Of a DNA stretch of 64,000 nt, positions 17,376 through 26,435 are shown one piece after another. The DNA is taken from assembly GCF_016907955.1 (NCBI RefSeq), contig NZ_JAFBCX010000001.1, positions 62,001-126,000 of the forward strand, given 5' to 3'. Origin of the DNA: Lentzea nigeriaca (GTDB taxonomy: Bacteria; Actinomycetota; Actinomycetes; Mycobacteriales; Pseudonocardiaceae). The notes below the pieces were generated by a model. It worked only from the letters and a program-made list of their open reading frames with translations, was not told the DNA's origin and searched no databases. Position 1 is the stretch's first letter. Each line of letters begins with the position of its first letter. Position numbers and translations under genes: made by a program.

Positions 17376-19103
17376 ATGACACTCAAAGCCCTGACACACG
17401 TCGCCGCGGCCGTGGTCGTGGCCGCCTCGACCACCGTCGGCCTGAGCGTTTCAGCGGTCAGCGCGGACAGCCAGTACGACGTCCTGGTGTTCACCAAGAC
17501 GACCGGATTCCGGCACGACTCGATTCCGGACGGCGTGAAAGCGTTCCGAGAACTGGGCGTGGCCAACAACTTCACCGTCACGGTCACCGAAGACGCCCGT
17601 GTCTTCACCGACAGCACGATCGGGCGATACGAGGCCGTCGTGTTCCTCAACACCACCAGCGAGTCGTTCGGCGGCGGTCCTCTTCTCGACCCCGCGCAGC
17701 GCAGCGGCTTCGAGAACTACATCAAGGCCGGTGGTGGTTTCCTCGGCGTGCACGCCGCCGCCGACACGGAGTACTCCTGGCCTTTCTACGACGGGCTGGT
17801 CGGCGCGCACTTCCTGACGCATCCGAGCCAGCAGAACGCGAAGATCACCGTGGAGAACCGCGGTACCGCGGCGACGGCTCATCTGCCGAAGACCTGGCAG
17901 CGCTACGACGAGTGGTACGCCTACAAGACCAACCCGCGGTCGACCGCCCGAGTGCTCGCCAGCCTCGACGAGACCAGCTACCGCCCGGACAACGGCGTCC
18001 CGGGAGCCGTCATGGGCGACCATCCGCACGTGTGGTGCAAGGACTACCAGGGCGGGCGGAGCTTCTACGTCGGAGGCGGGCACACCAAGCAGTCCTACAC
18101 CGACCCGGCCTTCCGGGGTCTGCTGCTGGGCGGAATCCGTTACGCCGCCGGCCGCACGAAGATGGACTGCCGTCCGGAGAACGGGTACACGACGTTGTTC
18201 GACGGATCGACCACCGGCTGGTCCCAGGCAGGGCCGGGCGGGTTCACCAACAGCGACGCCACCCTGACCAGTTCCGGCGGCATGGGTCTGTACTGGTACA
18301 GCGCCAAGCAGTTCACGTCCTACTCGCTGAAACTGGACTGGAAGATGGCCGGGGACGACAACTCGGGTGTATTCCTCGGCTTCCCGCCGTCGAACGACCC
18401 GTGGTCCGCGGTGCGCAACGGGTACGAGGTCCAGATCGACGCCACCGACACACCCGACGGCACCACCGGGGCGGTCTACCGGGTTCAGGCCGCGAACTCC
18501 GCCCGCGACGCGGCGCTGAACCCTCCCGGTGAGTGGAACGACTTCGAGTTGCTGGTCGAGGGCGAACGGCTGCGGGTGTACCTCAACGGGGTACTGGTCA
18601 ACGACTTCACCAACACCGATCCGGCGCGGTCGCTGGCCGGGCACATCGGCCTCCAGAACCACGGTTCCAGCGACAACGTGTCGTTCCGCAACATCCGCGT
18701 CAAGGAACTGGGCGGCGATCAGACGGTTCAGGCCGAACTGTTCGGCGCGGCGAGCGGCGTGCGGCCGTTCGCCAAGTCCGGTGCGCACAACGGCCAGACG
18801 CTCGGGTTCGTCGATCCGGGCGACTGGGCCGCGTACGACAACGTCGACCTGATCGGCGCCAGGACCTTCCGCGCCCGCGTCGTCTCCGGCGGTCCTGGTG
18901 GCACGCTCGAGGTTCGTGCGGGCTCACCGACGGGGCAGGTGCTCGGCTCGGTGGCGGTGCCGAACACGGGCGGCTGGAACAAGTTCGCCGATGTCGAGAC
19001 ATCCCTGACTGGCGTGCCATCCGGCCCGCGGACGCTGTACCTCACCTTCGCGGGATCGGGCAGTGGCCTGTTCGACGTGGACGACTTCACGTTCCTCAGG
19101 TGA
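17376..19103 (+). CDS. Secreted ThuA - DUF1080 - CBM protein
   Basis: 575 residues. Signal peptide (1-31), ThuA domain (about 33-265; VLVFTKTTGFRHDSIPDG, GGGFLGVHAAADTEY), DUF1080/3-keto-disaccharide hydrolase domain (about 270-450; LFDGSTTGW, GNSGVFL-like, RNIRVKEL) and a CBM6-like module (about 455-575). ThuA is linked to trehalose use and DUF1080 to cleavage of 3-keto-disaccharides, so the protein probably breaks down oxidised glycosides outside the cell. ATG 17376 was chosen over GTG 17364 because GGAAG lies too close to the GTG. It sits under the promoter at 17298-17326, divergent from a ROK repressor. Confidence 0.9.
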   Translation: MTLKALTHVAAAVVVAASTTVGLSVSAVSADSQYDVLVFTKTTGFRHDSIPDGVKAFRELGVANNFTVTVTEDARVFTDSTIGRYEAVVFLNTTSESFGGGPLLDPAQRSGFENYIKAGGGFLGVHAAADTEYSWPFYDGLVGAHFLTHPSQQNAKITVENRGTAATAHLPKTWQRYDEWYAYKTNPRSTARVLASLDETSYRPDNGVPGAVMGDHPHVWCKDYQGGRSFYVGGGHTKQSYTDPAFRGLLLGGIRYAAGRTKMDCRPENGYTTLFDGSTTGWSQAGPGGFTNSDATLTSSGGMGLYWYSAKQFTSYSLKLDWKMAGDDNSGVFLGFPPSNDPWSAVRNGYEVQIDATDTPDGTTGAVYRVQAANSARDAALNPPGEWNDFELLVEGERLRVYLNGVLVNDFTNTDPARSLAGHIGLQNHGSSDNVSFRNIRVKELGGDQTVQAELFGAASGVRPFAKSGAHNGQTLGFVDPGDWAAYDNVDLIGARTFRARVVSGGPGGTLEVRAGSPTGQVLGSVAVPNTGGWNKFADVETSLTGVPSGPRTLYLTFAGSGSGLFDVDDFTFLR

Positions 19104-19172
19104 GTGCCTGAGATTCAGTTGTGCGGTGATTGACGCATTGATCAGGTGGACCGTCCCGCGGTGAAATCTCGC

Positions 19173-19214
19173 GCCGGTGCCCGGCCGCGAATGCGACTCG
19201 CGCCGGGCACCGGC
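19173..19214 (+). terminator. Strong hairpin after the ThuA-DUF1080 gene
   Basis: Twelve or thirteen base pairs (GCCGGTGCCCGG with CCGGGCACCGGC) extended by CGCGA/TCGCG towards the loop, with one bulge. It lies 70 bases after the stop and just before a pseudogene fragment. Confidence 0.75.
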
Positions 19215-19464
19215 ATGTCCAGGTGGCCGGCAACGACCGGCGTGCGCCAGGACACGACCGCCAGGACTGGACGGTGACCTTGCGGGCGATGGCGGATGTG
19301 GGTTACCGCGGCCCGCTGTGCATCGAGTCGTTCACCGCGGAGGTCCCGCGATCGCCGCGGCCGCACGGAGCTGGCGGCAGGTTGCGTCATCGCAGAACGC
19401 CCTCGCCACCAACGGTTTGGAGTTCCCGCGCGGTGTCACGGCCGTGTTCGCCTCAGCGGTGTGA
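19214..19464 (+). pseudogene. Remnant of a sugar phosphate isomerase/epimerase
   Basis: Only the C-terminal third of a TIM-barrel epimerase (tagatose/psicose epimerase type) is left. One frame gives HVQVAGNDRRAPG...DWTVTLRAMADVGYRGPL and CIESFTAE, matching the family pattern ENDRG.PG...W...L..IGY.GPL.IESF. The metal-ligand Glu is replaced by Gly. After a frameshift near 19352, the family tail continues as SWRQVASSQNALATNGLEF. There is no start and no N-terminal half. It may once have belonged to the ThuA operon. The remaining 19104-19172 is empty. Confidence 0.75.
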
Positions 19465-19472
19465 GAGCGCGT

Positions 19473-20489
19473 TCAACTCGCCCGGCACACCAGGAGGTCC
19501 GCGAGTGCGCTGAGCTCGGCCGCCGGCCGGGGTGCCGGGGCGGTGGCGCTGAGCATCAGGAGCGCCTCGTCCATCAGACGTTTGGTTTCCGACTCGCACC
19601 AGGCCCGTCCGCCCGCTTCCTCCACGAGGCGGGCCAGGTGCGTGAGGCAGTCGTCGCCGAGGGAACGATCCAGCCGGTACCAGTCGGCGAGTTCGTGCCC
19701 CGCGGGCGTGCCGGAGGCCAGTGCGGCGACCACAGGCAGCGACTTCTTGCGACTGGCCAGGTCCGTGTGGACGGGCTTACCGGTCACCGCAGGATCGCCC
19801 CAGATACCGAGCAGATCGTCCACGTGCTGGTAGGCCATGCCGAGCAGGCGGCCGAACTCGCTCAGGCGTGTCACCGTCACGGGATCGCCACCGGCGAAGA
19901 TCCCGCCCAGCGCGCAGGATGCCGCGAGCAGCGAAGCGGTCTTGCGCTCCACCATCGCCTCGCACTCCTGCACGCTCACATCGTCGTACTGCTCGAACGC
20001 GAGATCGGTGTGCTCACCGTCCACGAGGTCGATCACCGTCGTGGTGAGCACGCGGGCCGACGACGGGTGTGCCGAGTCCGCCAGGACGTCCGAGGCGAGC
20101 GCGAGCAGGGCGTCACCGGTGAGGATGGCGCCGTTGATGCCGAACACGGTCCACGCGGTGGGACGGTGACGGCGCTTGTGGTCACCGTCGAGCAGGTCGT
20201 CGTGCAGAAGTGAGAAGTTGTGCGCGAGTTCGACGGCCACGGCGGCCGGGAGGGCGACTTCCGCTGCGGCACCGGCGGATTCCGCGCAGAGCAGGGTGAG
20301 GGCGGGCCGGATCGCCTTGCCGGTGGGCGCCGTGGCGGGGCTGCCGTGCTCGTCCCACCAGCCGAGGTGGTAGCCCGCGATGCGACGGATCGCGGGCGGC
20401 AGCCGGTCGACGGCGTCGCGGAGCCCGGGCTGCACCAGATCCCGGCTCCAGGCGAGCACCGCTGACGCCGACCGCGAATGTGCGCTCAT
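19473..20489 (-). CDS. Polyprenyl (isoprenyl) diphosphate synthase
   Basis: 338 residues, all-alpha trans-prenyltransferase. The first Asp-rich motif is LLHDDLLDGDHKRRHRP and the second YQHVDDLLGIWGD, binding magnesium and the two diphosphates. It condenses isopentenyl diphosphate with an allylic diphosphate; product length (C15-C25 or longer) cannot be read safely. ATG 20489 has GGAGG upstream. It begins 9 bases after the ROK gene at 20499, so the two share one transcript. In context it probably supplies the prenyl donor for the UbiA enzyme at 28863. Confidence 0.92.
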   Translation of the reverse strand: MSAHSRSASAVLAWSRDLVQPGLRDAVDRLPPAIRRIAGYHLGWWDEHGSPATAPTGKAIRPALTLLCAESAGAAAEVALPAAVAVELAHNFSLLHDDLLDGDHKRRHRPTAWTVFGINGAILTGDALLALASDVLADSAHPSSARVLTTTVIDLVDGEHTDLAFEQYDDVSVQECEAMVERKTASLLAASCALGGIFAGGDPVTVTRLSEFGRLLGMAYQHVDDLLGIWGDPAVTGKPVHTDLASRKKSLPVVAALASGTPAGHELADWYRLDRSLGDDCLTHLARLVEEAGGRAWCESETKRLMDEALLMLSATAPAPRPAAELSALADLLVCRAS

Positions 20490-20498
20490 CGGAGCCTC

Positions 20499-21677
20499 CT
20501 ACGACAACATCTTGTCCACAACGGAGGGTGACAGGACGTGCTGCCTGACCATGGCGGCCGCGCCGAGCACGCCGGCGTCCTCGCCCGCCCGCGACCGCAC
20601 GATCCGCAGTCCTCCCGTGGCCAGCGGCAGTGAGCGGTGGTAGATCGCCTCGCGAACACCGGCCAACAGCGCGTCGCCCGCGGCCGCGAGGGTGCCGCCG
20701 ACGACGATCGCCGACGGGTTGAACATGCTGACGCAGCGGGCGAGCACGTCGCCGATGTCGCGGCCGGCCTGACGCACCGCGAGTCCGGCCGCGACATTGC
20801 CGGACTGGACCAGGTCGACCACGTCGTCGTTGGCGTGCGCCTCGATTCCCTTGGCGCGCAAGGTGGCGGCGATGGCGGGGCCACTGGCGACGGCTTCGAG
20901 GCAACCGGTGTTGCCGCATTGGCACGGGGTGTCATGATCGCGGTGCGCGAGGATGTGGCCGATGTCGCCGGCCGCCCCGACGGCGCCGCGGTGCAGGACG
21001 CCGTTGCTGATGAAGCCGGAGCCGATGCCCGTGGCGACCTTGACCACGATCAGGTCGTCGAGGTCGGGGAACGCTGTGGTGTACTCGCCCAGCGCCATCA
21101 GGTTGACCTCGTTGTCCACCAGCACCGGCACGCCGAACTCGTGCTCGAGTCGCGCGCGTACCTCGTAACCGTCCCAACCAGGCATGATCGGCGGATGGTT
21201 CAGCCGTCCGGACGAGTGCTCGACCGGGCCGGGTAACCCGAGGCCGACGCCGGCCAGGGTTGTGTCCGCGCCGTCGGCTTCGACGAGCAAGGCACGCCAG
21301 GCGGTGATCAGCCGAGCCAACACGGGTTCGGGACCGTCGGCGATGTCCAGCGACAGCTGTCCGCGGGCCAGGATCGCGCTGTCCAGCGCCGTGATCGCGA
21401 CGGTGGCGCGGGTGGCGCCGACGTCCGCGACGAGCGCGACGCGGGCGCGGGCGTTGAACGCGAACCGGTTTGCCGGCCGGCCCCCGGTGAAGGCGTCGTT
21501 CCCCTCGTCGGTGACGAAGCCGGCCCCCAGCAACGCGTCGAGCCGCGCGCGGAGGGTGGAGCGGGCCAGGCCGGTCTGAGCGATCAGCTGGGCACGTGTG
21601 CGTGGTGTTCCGTCGAGCAGGAGGCCGAGCACGTGCCCCGGCGATCCTGTTGCGGCGGGGGGCGGAGGGTCGGTCAC
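20499..21677 (-). CDS. ROK-family transcriptional repressor
   Basis: 392 residues, close paralog of the ROK protein at 15862. Winged helix-turn-helix (about 20-80, RAQLIAQTGLARSTLRARL) followed by a ROK kinase-like fold with ADVGATRATVAI and the zinc motif CQCGNTGCLEAVASG. GTG 21677 starts with no ribosome site, suggesting a leaderless message. It is divergent from the long transport/ebo operon, whose -35 box overlaps an inverted repeat at 21756-21778. That makes it the most likely local repressor (inference). It is co-transcribed with the prenyl diphosphate synthase, which puts lipid precursor supply under the same signal. Confidence 0.9.
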   Translation of the reverse strand: MTDPPPPAATGSPGHVLGLLLDGTPRTRAQLIAQTGLARSTLRARLDALLGAGFVTDEGNDAFTGGRPANRFAFNARARVALVADVGATRATVAITALDSAILARGQLSLDIADGPEPVLARLITAWRALLVEADGADTTLAGVGLGLPGPVEHSSGRLNHPPIMPGWDGYEVRARLEHEFGVPVLVDNEVNLMALGEYTTAFPDLDDLIVVKVATGIGSGFISNGVLHRGAVGAAGDIGHILAHRDHDTPCQCGNTGCLEAVASGPAIAATLRAKGIEAHANDDVVDLVQSGNVAAGLAVRQAGRDIGDVLARCVSMFNPSAIVVGGTLAAAGDALLAGVREAIYHRSLPLATGGLRIVRSRAGEDAGVLGAAAMVRQHVLSPSVVDKMLS

Positions 21678-21755
21678 GCAGATAAGTGAAGCACGCCCAC
21701 GGAAGTGTTCAAGGACTCACACTAAGATGGCCTGAATATGTCAATACTGCCGAGA

Positions 21756-21791
21756 CTTTTGGTTGACAGCCAACAAATCCCACCTTAGCGT
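21756..21791 (+). promoter_or_regulatory. Promoter/operator of the dehydrogenase-transport-ebo operon
   Basis: TTGACA (21763-21768), 17 bases, TAGCGT (21786-21791). An imperfect inverted repeat CTTTTGG (21756-21762) / CCAACAAAT (21770-21778) brackets the -35 as at 17290. The ATG at 21799 lies 7 bases after the -10 box, so the transcript should start at or next to the start codon: a leaderless mRNA. Confidence 0.72.
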
Positions 21792-21798
21792 TCGCCTC

Positions 21799-22914
21799 AT
21801 GACTGTGACCCACGGAACAGTGGCGGCCGACGACGGCCACGTCGGTGTCCAGACGGTGCGGGCCGGTGTGGTGGGGGCGGGGTTCATGGGCCGGGTGCAC
21901 GCGGAGTCGGTGCGGCGCGCCGGGGGACGTGTGGTCGCGATGACGGCGGGCAGCCGGGGCAGCGCACACTCCGCCGCGGCCATCGGCGCGGACCGCGGCT
22001 ATCCCGATCTGGACGCCCTGTTGGCGGAAGCGGAGATCGACGTTCTGCACGTGTGCGCGCCGAACAGCGCGCACACGGAGATCGCCGGTGCGGCGCTGGC
22101 GGCCGGCGTGCACGTGATCTGTGAGAAACCGTTGGCCACCAGCGAAGCCGATGCAGAAGACCTGGTCGAGGCGGTGCGGGACAGGGTGGCCGTGGTTCCG
22201 TTCGTCTACCGGTTCCACCCGATGGTCCGCGAGATGCGCGCGCGGCTCGCGATCGGCGAGGCGGGCATCGTGTCGTCGATCAGCGGCAGCTACCTGCAGG
22301 ACTGGCTGGCCGATCCGGGTGATGACGACTGGCGGGTGGATCCGGCGCTGGGTGGGCCGTCTCGCGCGTTCGCCGACATCGGCTCGCACTGGTGCGACCT
22401 GGTCGAGTTCACCACGGGAGACCGGATCGCCCGGCTTTCCGCGCAGACCGTGGTGGTGCACGAGCGCAACGGCACGCCCACCGAGGACATCGCGACAGTC
22501 CACTTCTCCATGCGGTCGGGTGTGGTCGGCACACTCGTGGTCTCGCAGGTCGCGGCAGGCCGGAAGAACCGGCTGCATCTGGAGGTGTCCGGCACTCAGG
22601 CGAGCTTCGGGTTCGACCAGGAGAACCCGGAACGGCTGTGGGTGGGCAGGCGCAGCGGTAACACGGAACTACTCCGCGATCCAGTAACCCTCTCGCCGCA
22701 AGCGGCTCGCTACGCGCGTCTGCCCGCCGGGCACGCCCAGGGCTACCAGGACTGCTTCGACTCCTTCGTGGCCGACACCTATCGAGCGGTGCGCGGCGAG
22801 GACCTGGCCGACGGGTTGCCGACGTTCGCCGACGGGCTGCGTGCCGTGCGGATCACCGAGGCGGTCCTGCGTTCGGCCTCCTCCGGCGGATCGTGGACCG
22901 AGGTGCCGGCATGA
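21799..22914 (+). CDS. Gfo/Idh/MocA-family sugar or cyclitol dehydrogenase
   Basis: 371 residues, NAD(P)-dependent oxidoreductase. Rossmann motif VGAGFMGRVHAES at the N-terminus, then NSAHTEIA and the family's CEKPLA loop (catalytic Lys) and DIGSHWCDL. Members oxidise inositols, glucosides at C3, or related sugars. First gene of a 13.5-kb operon. ATG 21799 is chosen because it sits at the predicted transcript start, and the earlier TTG at 21763 lies inside the -35 box. The stop overlaps the ABC ATPase start (ATGA). In context it may make a 3-keto-glycoside or inosose from the imported substrate. Confidence 0.92.
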   Translation: MTVTHGTVAADDGHVGVQTVRAGVVGAGFMGRVHAESVRRAGGRVVAMTAGSRGSAHSAAAIGADRGYPDLDALLAEAEIDVLHVCAPNSAHTEIAGAALAAGVHVICEKPLATSEADAEDLVEAVRDRVAVVPFVYRFHPMVREMRARLAIGEAGIVSSISGSYLQDWLADPGDDDWRVDPALGGPSRAFADIGSHWCDLVEFTTGDRIARLSAQTVVVHERNGTPTEDIATVHFSMRSGVVGTLVVSQVAAGRKNRLHLEVSGTQASFGFDQENPERLWVGRRSGNTELLRDPVTLSPQAARYARLPAGHAQGYQDCFDSFVADTYRAVRGEDLADGLPTFADGLRAVRITEAVLRSASSGGSWTEVPA

Positions 22915-24398
22915 GCGAGGTCGTGGCTCGGCTGGACGGCATCACGAAGAGCTTTCTCGGCGTACCCGTGTTGCGCGGCGTGGACCTGGAGCTGCGGGCG
23001 GGTGAGGTGCACGCACTGATGGGGGAGAACGGCGCGGGCAAGTCGACGCTGCTGAAGGTGCTCGCGGGCGTGCACCGGCCCGACTCAGGCCGGATTCTGC
23101 TGGGAGGGAACGAGGTTTCGTTCGCCACGCCTCGCGACGCGCAGGCAGCGGGTATCGCGATCATCCACCAGGAGCTGAACCTGCTGCCGCACCGGACGGT
23201 CGCGGAGAACGTGTTCCTCGGCCGCGAACCGGTGCGGCGCGGGCAGGTCGACCGCCGGGCGATGGTGGCCGAGACCCGGCGACTTCTCGACTGGCTCGGC
23301 GAGGACGGTATCGACCCGGAGGCCGGCGTGGTGCGGCTGCCGGTGGCGCAGCGGCAGGTGGTGGAGATCGTGAAGGCGCTGTCTGCCGATGCGAGGGTGC
23401 TCGCGATGGACGAGCCGACCGCCGCGCTCGCCGACCACGAGGTGGAACTGCTGTACGACCTGGTTGCGCGGCTGCGTGACCGCGGTATGGCGATTCTGTA
23501 CGTCTCACACCGGATGCGTGAGGTGTTCGATCTGAGCCAGCGCATCACGGTGCTCAAGGACGGGGCGTTCGTGACGTGTTCCCCGACCGAGGAACTGACC
23601 TCCGACCAGCTGGTGCGGCACATGGTGGGCCGCCCGCTGGACGCGCTCTACCCTGAGCGCCCCACGGAGCCGGGCGAGGTGCGAATCTCCTTGCGTGACG
23701 CGGGAAACGACCGCGTGCGGGATCTGACGTTCGACGTGCGCGCCGGTGAGATCGTTGGTCTCGCGGGGTTGCAGGGATCGGGGCGCTCGGCGATCGCACG
23801 GGCGATCTGGGGTGTGGAGCCGTTCACCGCCGGCGTGCTCGAGCGCGACGGCGAACCGGTGCGCATTCCCAACCCCCGCACCGCTGTGCGCAAGGGCATC
23901 GGGTACGTCACCGAGGACCGCAAGGGTGAAGGGCTGGCGTTGCGGCAGTCCGTGCGGGACAACGCTTTGCTGGTTCGGCGCGCCGCGCTGCGTGGCCAGG
24001 CCGCACGCCGGGCCTCCGACCTCGCGGCATTGCTGAAGTCGGTCAACGTGGTGGCACAGGGACCCCACCAGGAGGTGCGTTACCTCTCCGGTGGCAACCA
24101 GCAGAAGGTCGTGCTGGGCAAGTGGCTCGCGGTGCGACCGAACGTGCTGATCGTGGACGAGCCGACGCGCGGCATCGACGTGGGAGCGAAGCAGGCGGTG
24201 TACCAGCTGCTGCGCGACCTGGCCGCGGACGGCATGGCGATCCTGATGATCTCGTCGGAGCTGCCCGAGCTGATCGGGATGAGCGACCGGATTCTCGTGA
24301 TGCACGAGGGCGCCATCGCGGGTGCGCTGCCCGCCGGCGCGTCGGAGGAGGCCGTCATGGGCCTGGCGACCGGCCACGGGATCGGTGAGGTCGCATGA
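22911..24398 (+). CDS. Sugar ABC importer ATPase with two nucleotide-binding domains (RbsA/MglA type)
   Basis: 495 residues. First domain with Walker A GENGAGKST and Walker B MDEPTAAL. Second domain with a degenerate Walker A (GLQGSGRSA), LSGGNQQKV signature and VDEPTRGIDVG, as normal for RbsA/MglA/IatA-type ATPases. It energises the import complex made with the two permeases and binding protein that follow. It overlaps both neighbours by 4 bases. The fusion architecture and gene order (ATPase, permease, permease, binding protein) match monosaccharide or inositol importers. Confidence 0.95.
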   Translation: MSEVVARLDGITKSFLGVPVLRGVDLELRAGEVHALMGENGAGKSTLLKVLAGVHRPDSGRILLGGNEVSFATPRDAQAAGIAIIHQELNLLPHRTVAENVFLGREPVRRGQVDRRAMVAETRRLLDWLGEDGIDPEAGVVRLPVAQRQVVEIVKALSADARVLAMDEPTAALADHEVELLYDLVARLRDRGMAILYVSHRMREVFDLSQRITVLKDGAFVTCSPTEELTSDQLVRHMVGRPLDALYPERPTEPGEVRISLRDAGNDRVRDLTFDVRAGEIVGLAGLQGSGRSAIARAIWGVEPFTAGVLERDGEPVRIPNPRTAVRKGIGYVTEDRKGEGLALRQSVRDNALLVRRAALRGQAARRASDLAALLKSVNVVAQGPHQEVRYLSGGNQQKVVLGKWLAVRPNVLIVDEPTRGIDVGAKQAVYQLLRDLAADGMAILMISSELPELIGMSDRILVMHEGAIAGALPAGASEEAVMGLATGHGIGEVA

Positions 24399-25405
24399 GT
24401 GTCGTGCAGGAGAAGGTCTCGGTCGTGCGCCGCGCGGCCCCGCAGGGGCGCAGGTTCGTGCTCACCCCGACGGTCACCGTGTACCTGGCGTTGGTGGCAC
24501 TGCTGGTGGTCGGCAGCGTCCTGGTCGGCCTCAAGGGCGGCGTGCTGCTGGACGAGGGCGGCATCCTCAACATCCTCACCCGCAGCACGGTTCTCGGACT
24601 GGTCGCGGTCGGGCAGACGATGGCCATCGTCACCGGGTCGCTCGACCTCTCCGTGGCCTACCTGATCGGGCTGTGCTCTCTGGTGGCGGCCGAGACGATG
24701 GCCGGCGACACGTCGATGATCGCTCCCGCAGTGGTGCTGGTGCTCGTCGTCGCGGCGTCGGTGGGCCTGGTCAACGGGCTGGTCATCACGGTGCTGAAAG
24801 CGAACGCGTTCATCGCCACCCTCGGTGTCGCATTGATCCTGCGCGGATACCTTGAGCACAACTACACAGGTCCGGCGGGCAGCGTGCCACGAGCGTTCCA
24901 GCACCTCGGATACGACCGGATCGGGCCGATCCCGGCGGCGACCCTGCTGATGCTGCTGATCGCGGCGGGCGTGTGGTGGTACCTGCGACGCACCCGCACC
25001 GGCTACCACATGTACGCCGTCGGCGGAGACATCGAAGTCGCAAGGCTTTCCGGCGTGCGCACTTCGCGCACCATCGTCACCGCACACGTGCTGTGCTCCC
25101 TGATGGCGGGGCTGGCCGGGATCTTCCTCGCCTCGCGCCTGGGTTCGGGTGCTCCGTACGTCGGTATGGACGCGGGCTACGACCTGGAGTCCATCGCGGC
25201 GGTGGTGCTGGGCGGCACGGTGCTGGCCGGTGGGCGCGGTGGTGTCGTCGGCACGATCGGCGGAGTGCTGATTCTGTCCACCTTGGACACGGTCTTCGAT
25301 GATCTCGCGGTCGACCCGTTCTTCAAGAACGTCGTGCGCGGAGTCGTGCTCATCATCGCGGTGGCGCTGTACGCGCGCAGCAAGGGCAACGGGAGGACGT
25401 CGTGA
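24395..25405 (+). CDS. Sugar ABC importer permease (RbsC type)
   Basis: 336 residues with about 8-10 membrane helices of the BPD_transp_2 family; GQTMAIVTGSLDLSVAYLIGL and AGLAGIFLASRLGSG are typical. It starts at ATG 24395 in an ATGA overlap with the ATPase and ends in an overlap with the second permease. It forms one half of the membrane channel. Confidence 0.94.
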   Translation: MSVVQEKVSVVRRAAPQGRRFVLTPTVTVYLALVALLVVGSVLVGLKGGVLLDEGGILNILTRSTVLGLVAVGQTMAIVTGSLDLSVAYLIGLCSLVAAETMAGDTSMIAPAVVLVLVVAASVGLVNGLVITVLKANAFIATLGVALILRGYLEHNYTGPAGSVPRAFQHLGYDRIGPIPAATLLMLLIAAGVWWYLRRTRTGYHMYAVGGDIEVARLSGVRTSRTIVTAHVLCSLMAGLAGIFLASRLGSGAPYVGMDAGYDLESIAAVVLGGTVLAGGRGGVVGTIGGVLILSTLDTVFDDLAVDPFFKNVVRGVVLIIAVALYARSKGNGRTS

Positions 25406-26403
25406 ACTCTCGACTGAAGTGGCGTCCCAGGCTCACCGATGGCACCGCGCCGGTGCTCGTGGTGTTGGCGGTTCTGCTGGTGGCGCTGGCCTTCGCGGGA
25501 CCCGCCTACTCCGAGCCCGCCGGGTACCTGGCGCTGCTCAAGCGGGCCGCGCCGCTGGTGATCCTCGCCATCGGCCAGTACCTCGTGATCGTCTCCGGCG
25601 GTTTCGACCTCTCGGTCGGGTCGCTGGTCACCGCCGAGGTCGTGATCGCCGCACGGCTGATCAACGGCGACGACGGCAACACCGTGTGGGTGGTCGCACT
25701 GCTGCTGGGGTTCGGTGTGCTCGTAGGCCTGGTCAACGGCCTCATCACCACGAGGCTGCTGGTGCCGTCGTTCATCGTGACGCTGGGCATGCTGCTCGTG
25801 CTCGACGGCGCAGTGTTCCTCTGGACGGGTGGCGCGCCACGCGGTGCGCTGTCAGAGTCGTTCCGCGTGCCCGGCCGGGGCAGCCTGGAGATTCCCGTGC
25901 TGGGACAGGTGCCGTGGTCGGTGCTCATCCTGCTGGTGGTGCTCGTCGGCGCGGTGTTGTTCATGCGCGGCGGTACCGGGCGGACGCTGATAGCGGTGGG
26001 GGACAACGAGAACGCGGTACGGCTCGCCGGAGGCCGGGTGGACCGGTTGCGATTGCTGGCGTTCGTGTCGTCCGGGTTGCTCGCCGCACTGGCGGCGATC
26101 CTGCTCGCCGGGTTCGCTGGTGTGTCGGCTCAGGTCGGGAGGGGACTGGAGTTCCGGGCCATCACCGCTGTGGTCCTCGGCGGAGTGCTCCTCGGAGGAG
26201 GTCGCGGCTCGGTCGTGGCCGCCGCCGCGGGAGCGTTGTCGCTGGAGGCACTGTTCTCGCTGCTGAAACTGGTCGGTGTCTCGGGCGCGCTCGAGTCCGC
26301 CGTCCAAGGAGTGATCATCATCGCGGCGGTCGCCTACGCCGCTCATGGAGCCGGTCTGCGGCAGAAGCTGCGGATCCGCAAGCCCGCCCCAGCTCTTCCC
26401 TAG
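25402..26403 (+). CDS. Second sugar ABC importer permease (RbsC type)
   Basis: 333 residues, paralog of the preceding permease (GQYLVIVSGGFDLSVGSLV, AVVLGGVLLGGGRGSV). GTG 25402 overlaps the upstream stop by four bases. Together the two probably form a heterodimeric channel. The family usually carries pentoses, hexoses, inositol or autoinducer-2. Confidence 0.94.
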   Translation: MNSRLKWRPRLTDGTAPVLVVLAVLLVALAFAGPAYSEPAGYLALLKRAAPLVILAIGQYLVIVSGGFDLSVGSLVTAEVVIAARLINGDDGNTVWVVALLLGFGVLVGLVNGLITTRLLVPSFIVTLGMLLVLDGAVFLWTGGAPRGALSESFRVPGRGSLEIPVLGQVPWSVLILLVVLVGAVLFMRGGTGRTLIAVGDNENAVRLAGGRVDRLRLLAFVSSGLLAALAAILLAGFAGVSAQVGRGLEFRAITAVVLGGVLLGGGRGSVVAAAAGALSLEALFSLLKLVGVSGALESAVQGVIIIAAVAYAAHGAGLRQKLRIRKPAPALP

Positions 26404-26435
26404 AGCCCGGCGATTCTCGACGAGGAGAAAAGGCA

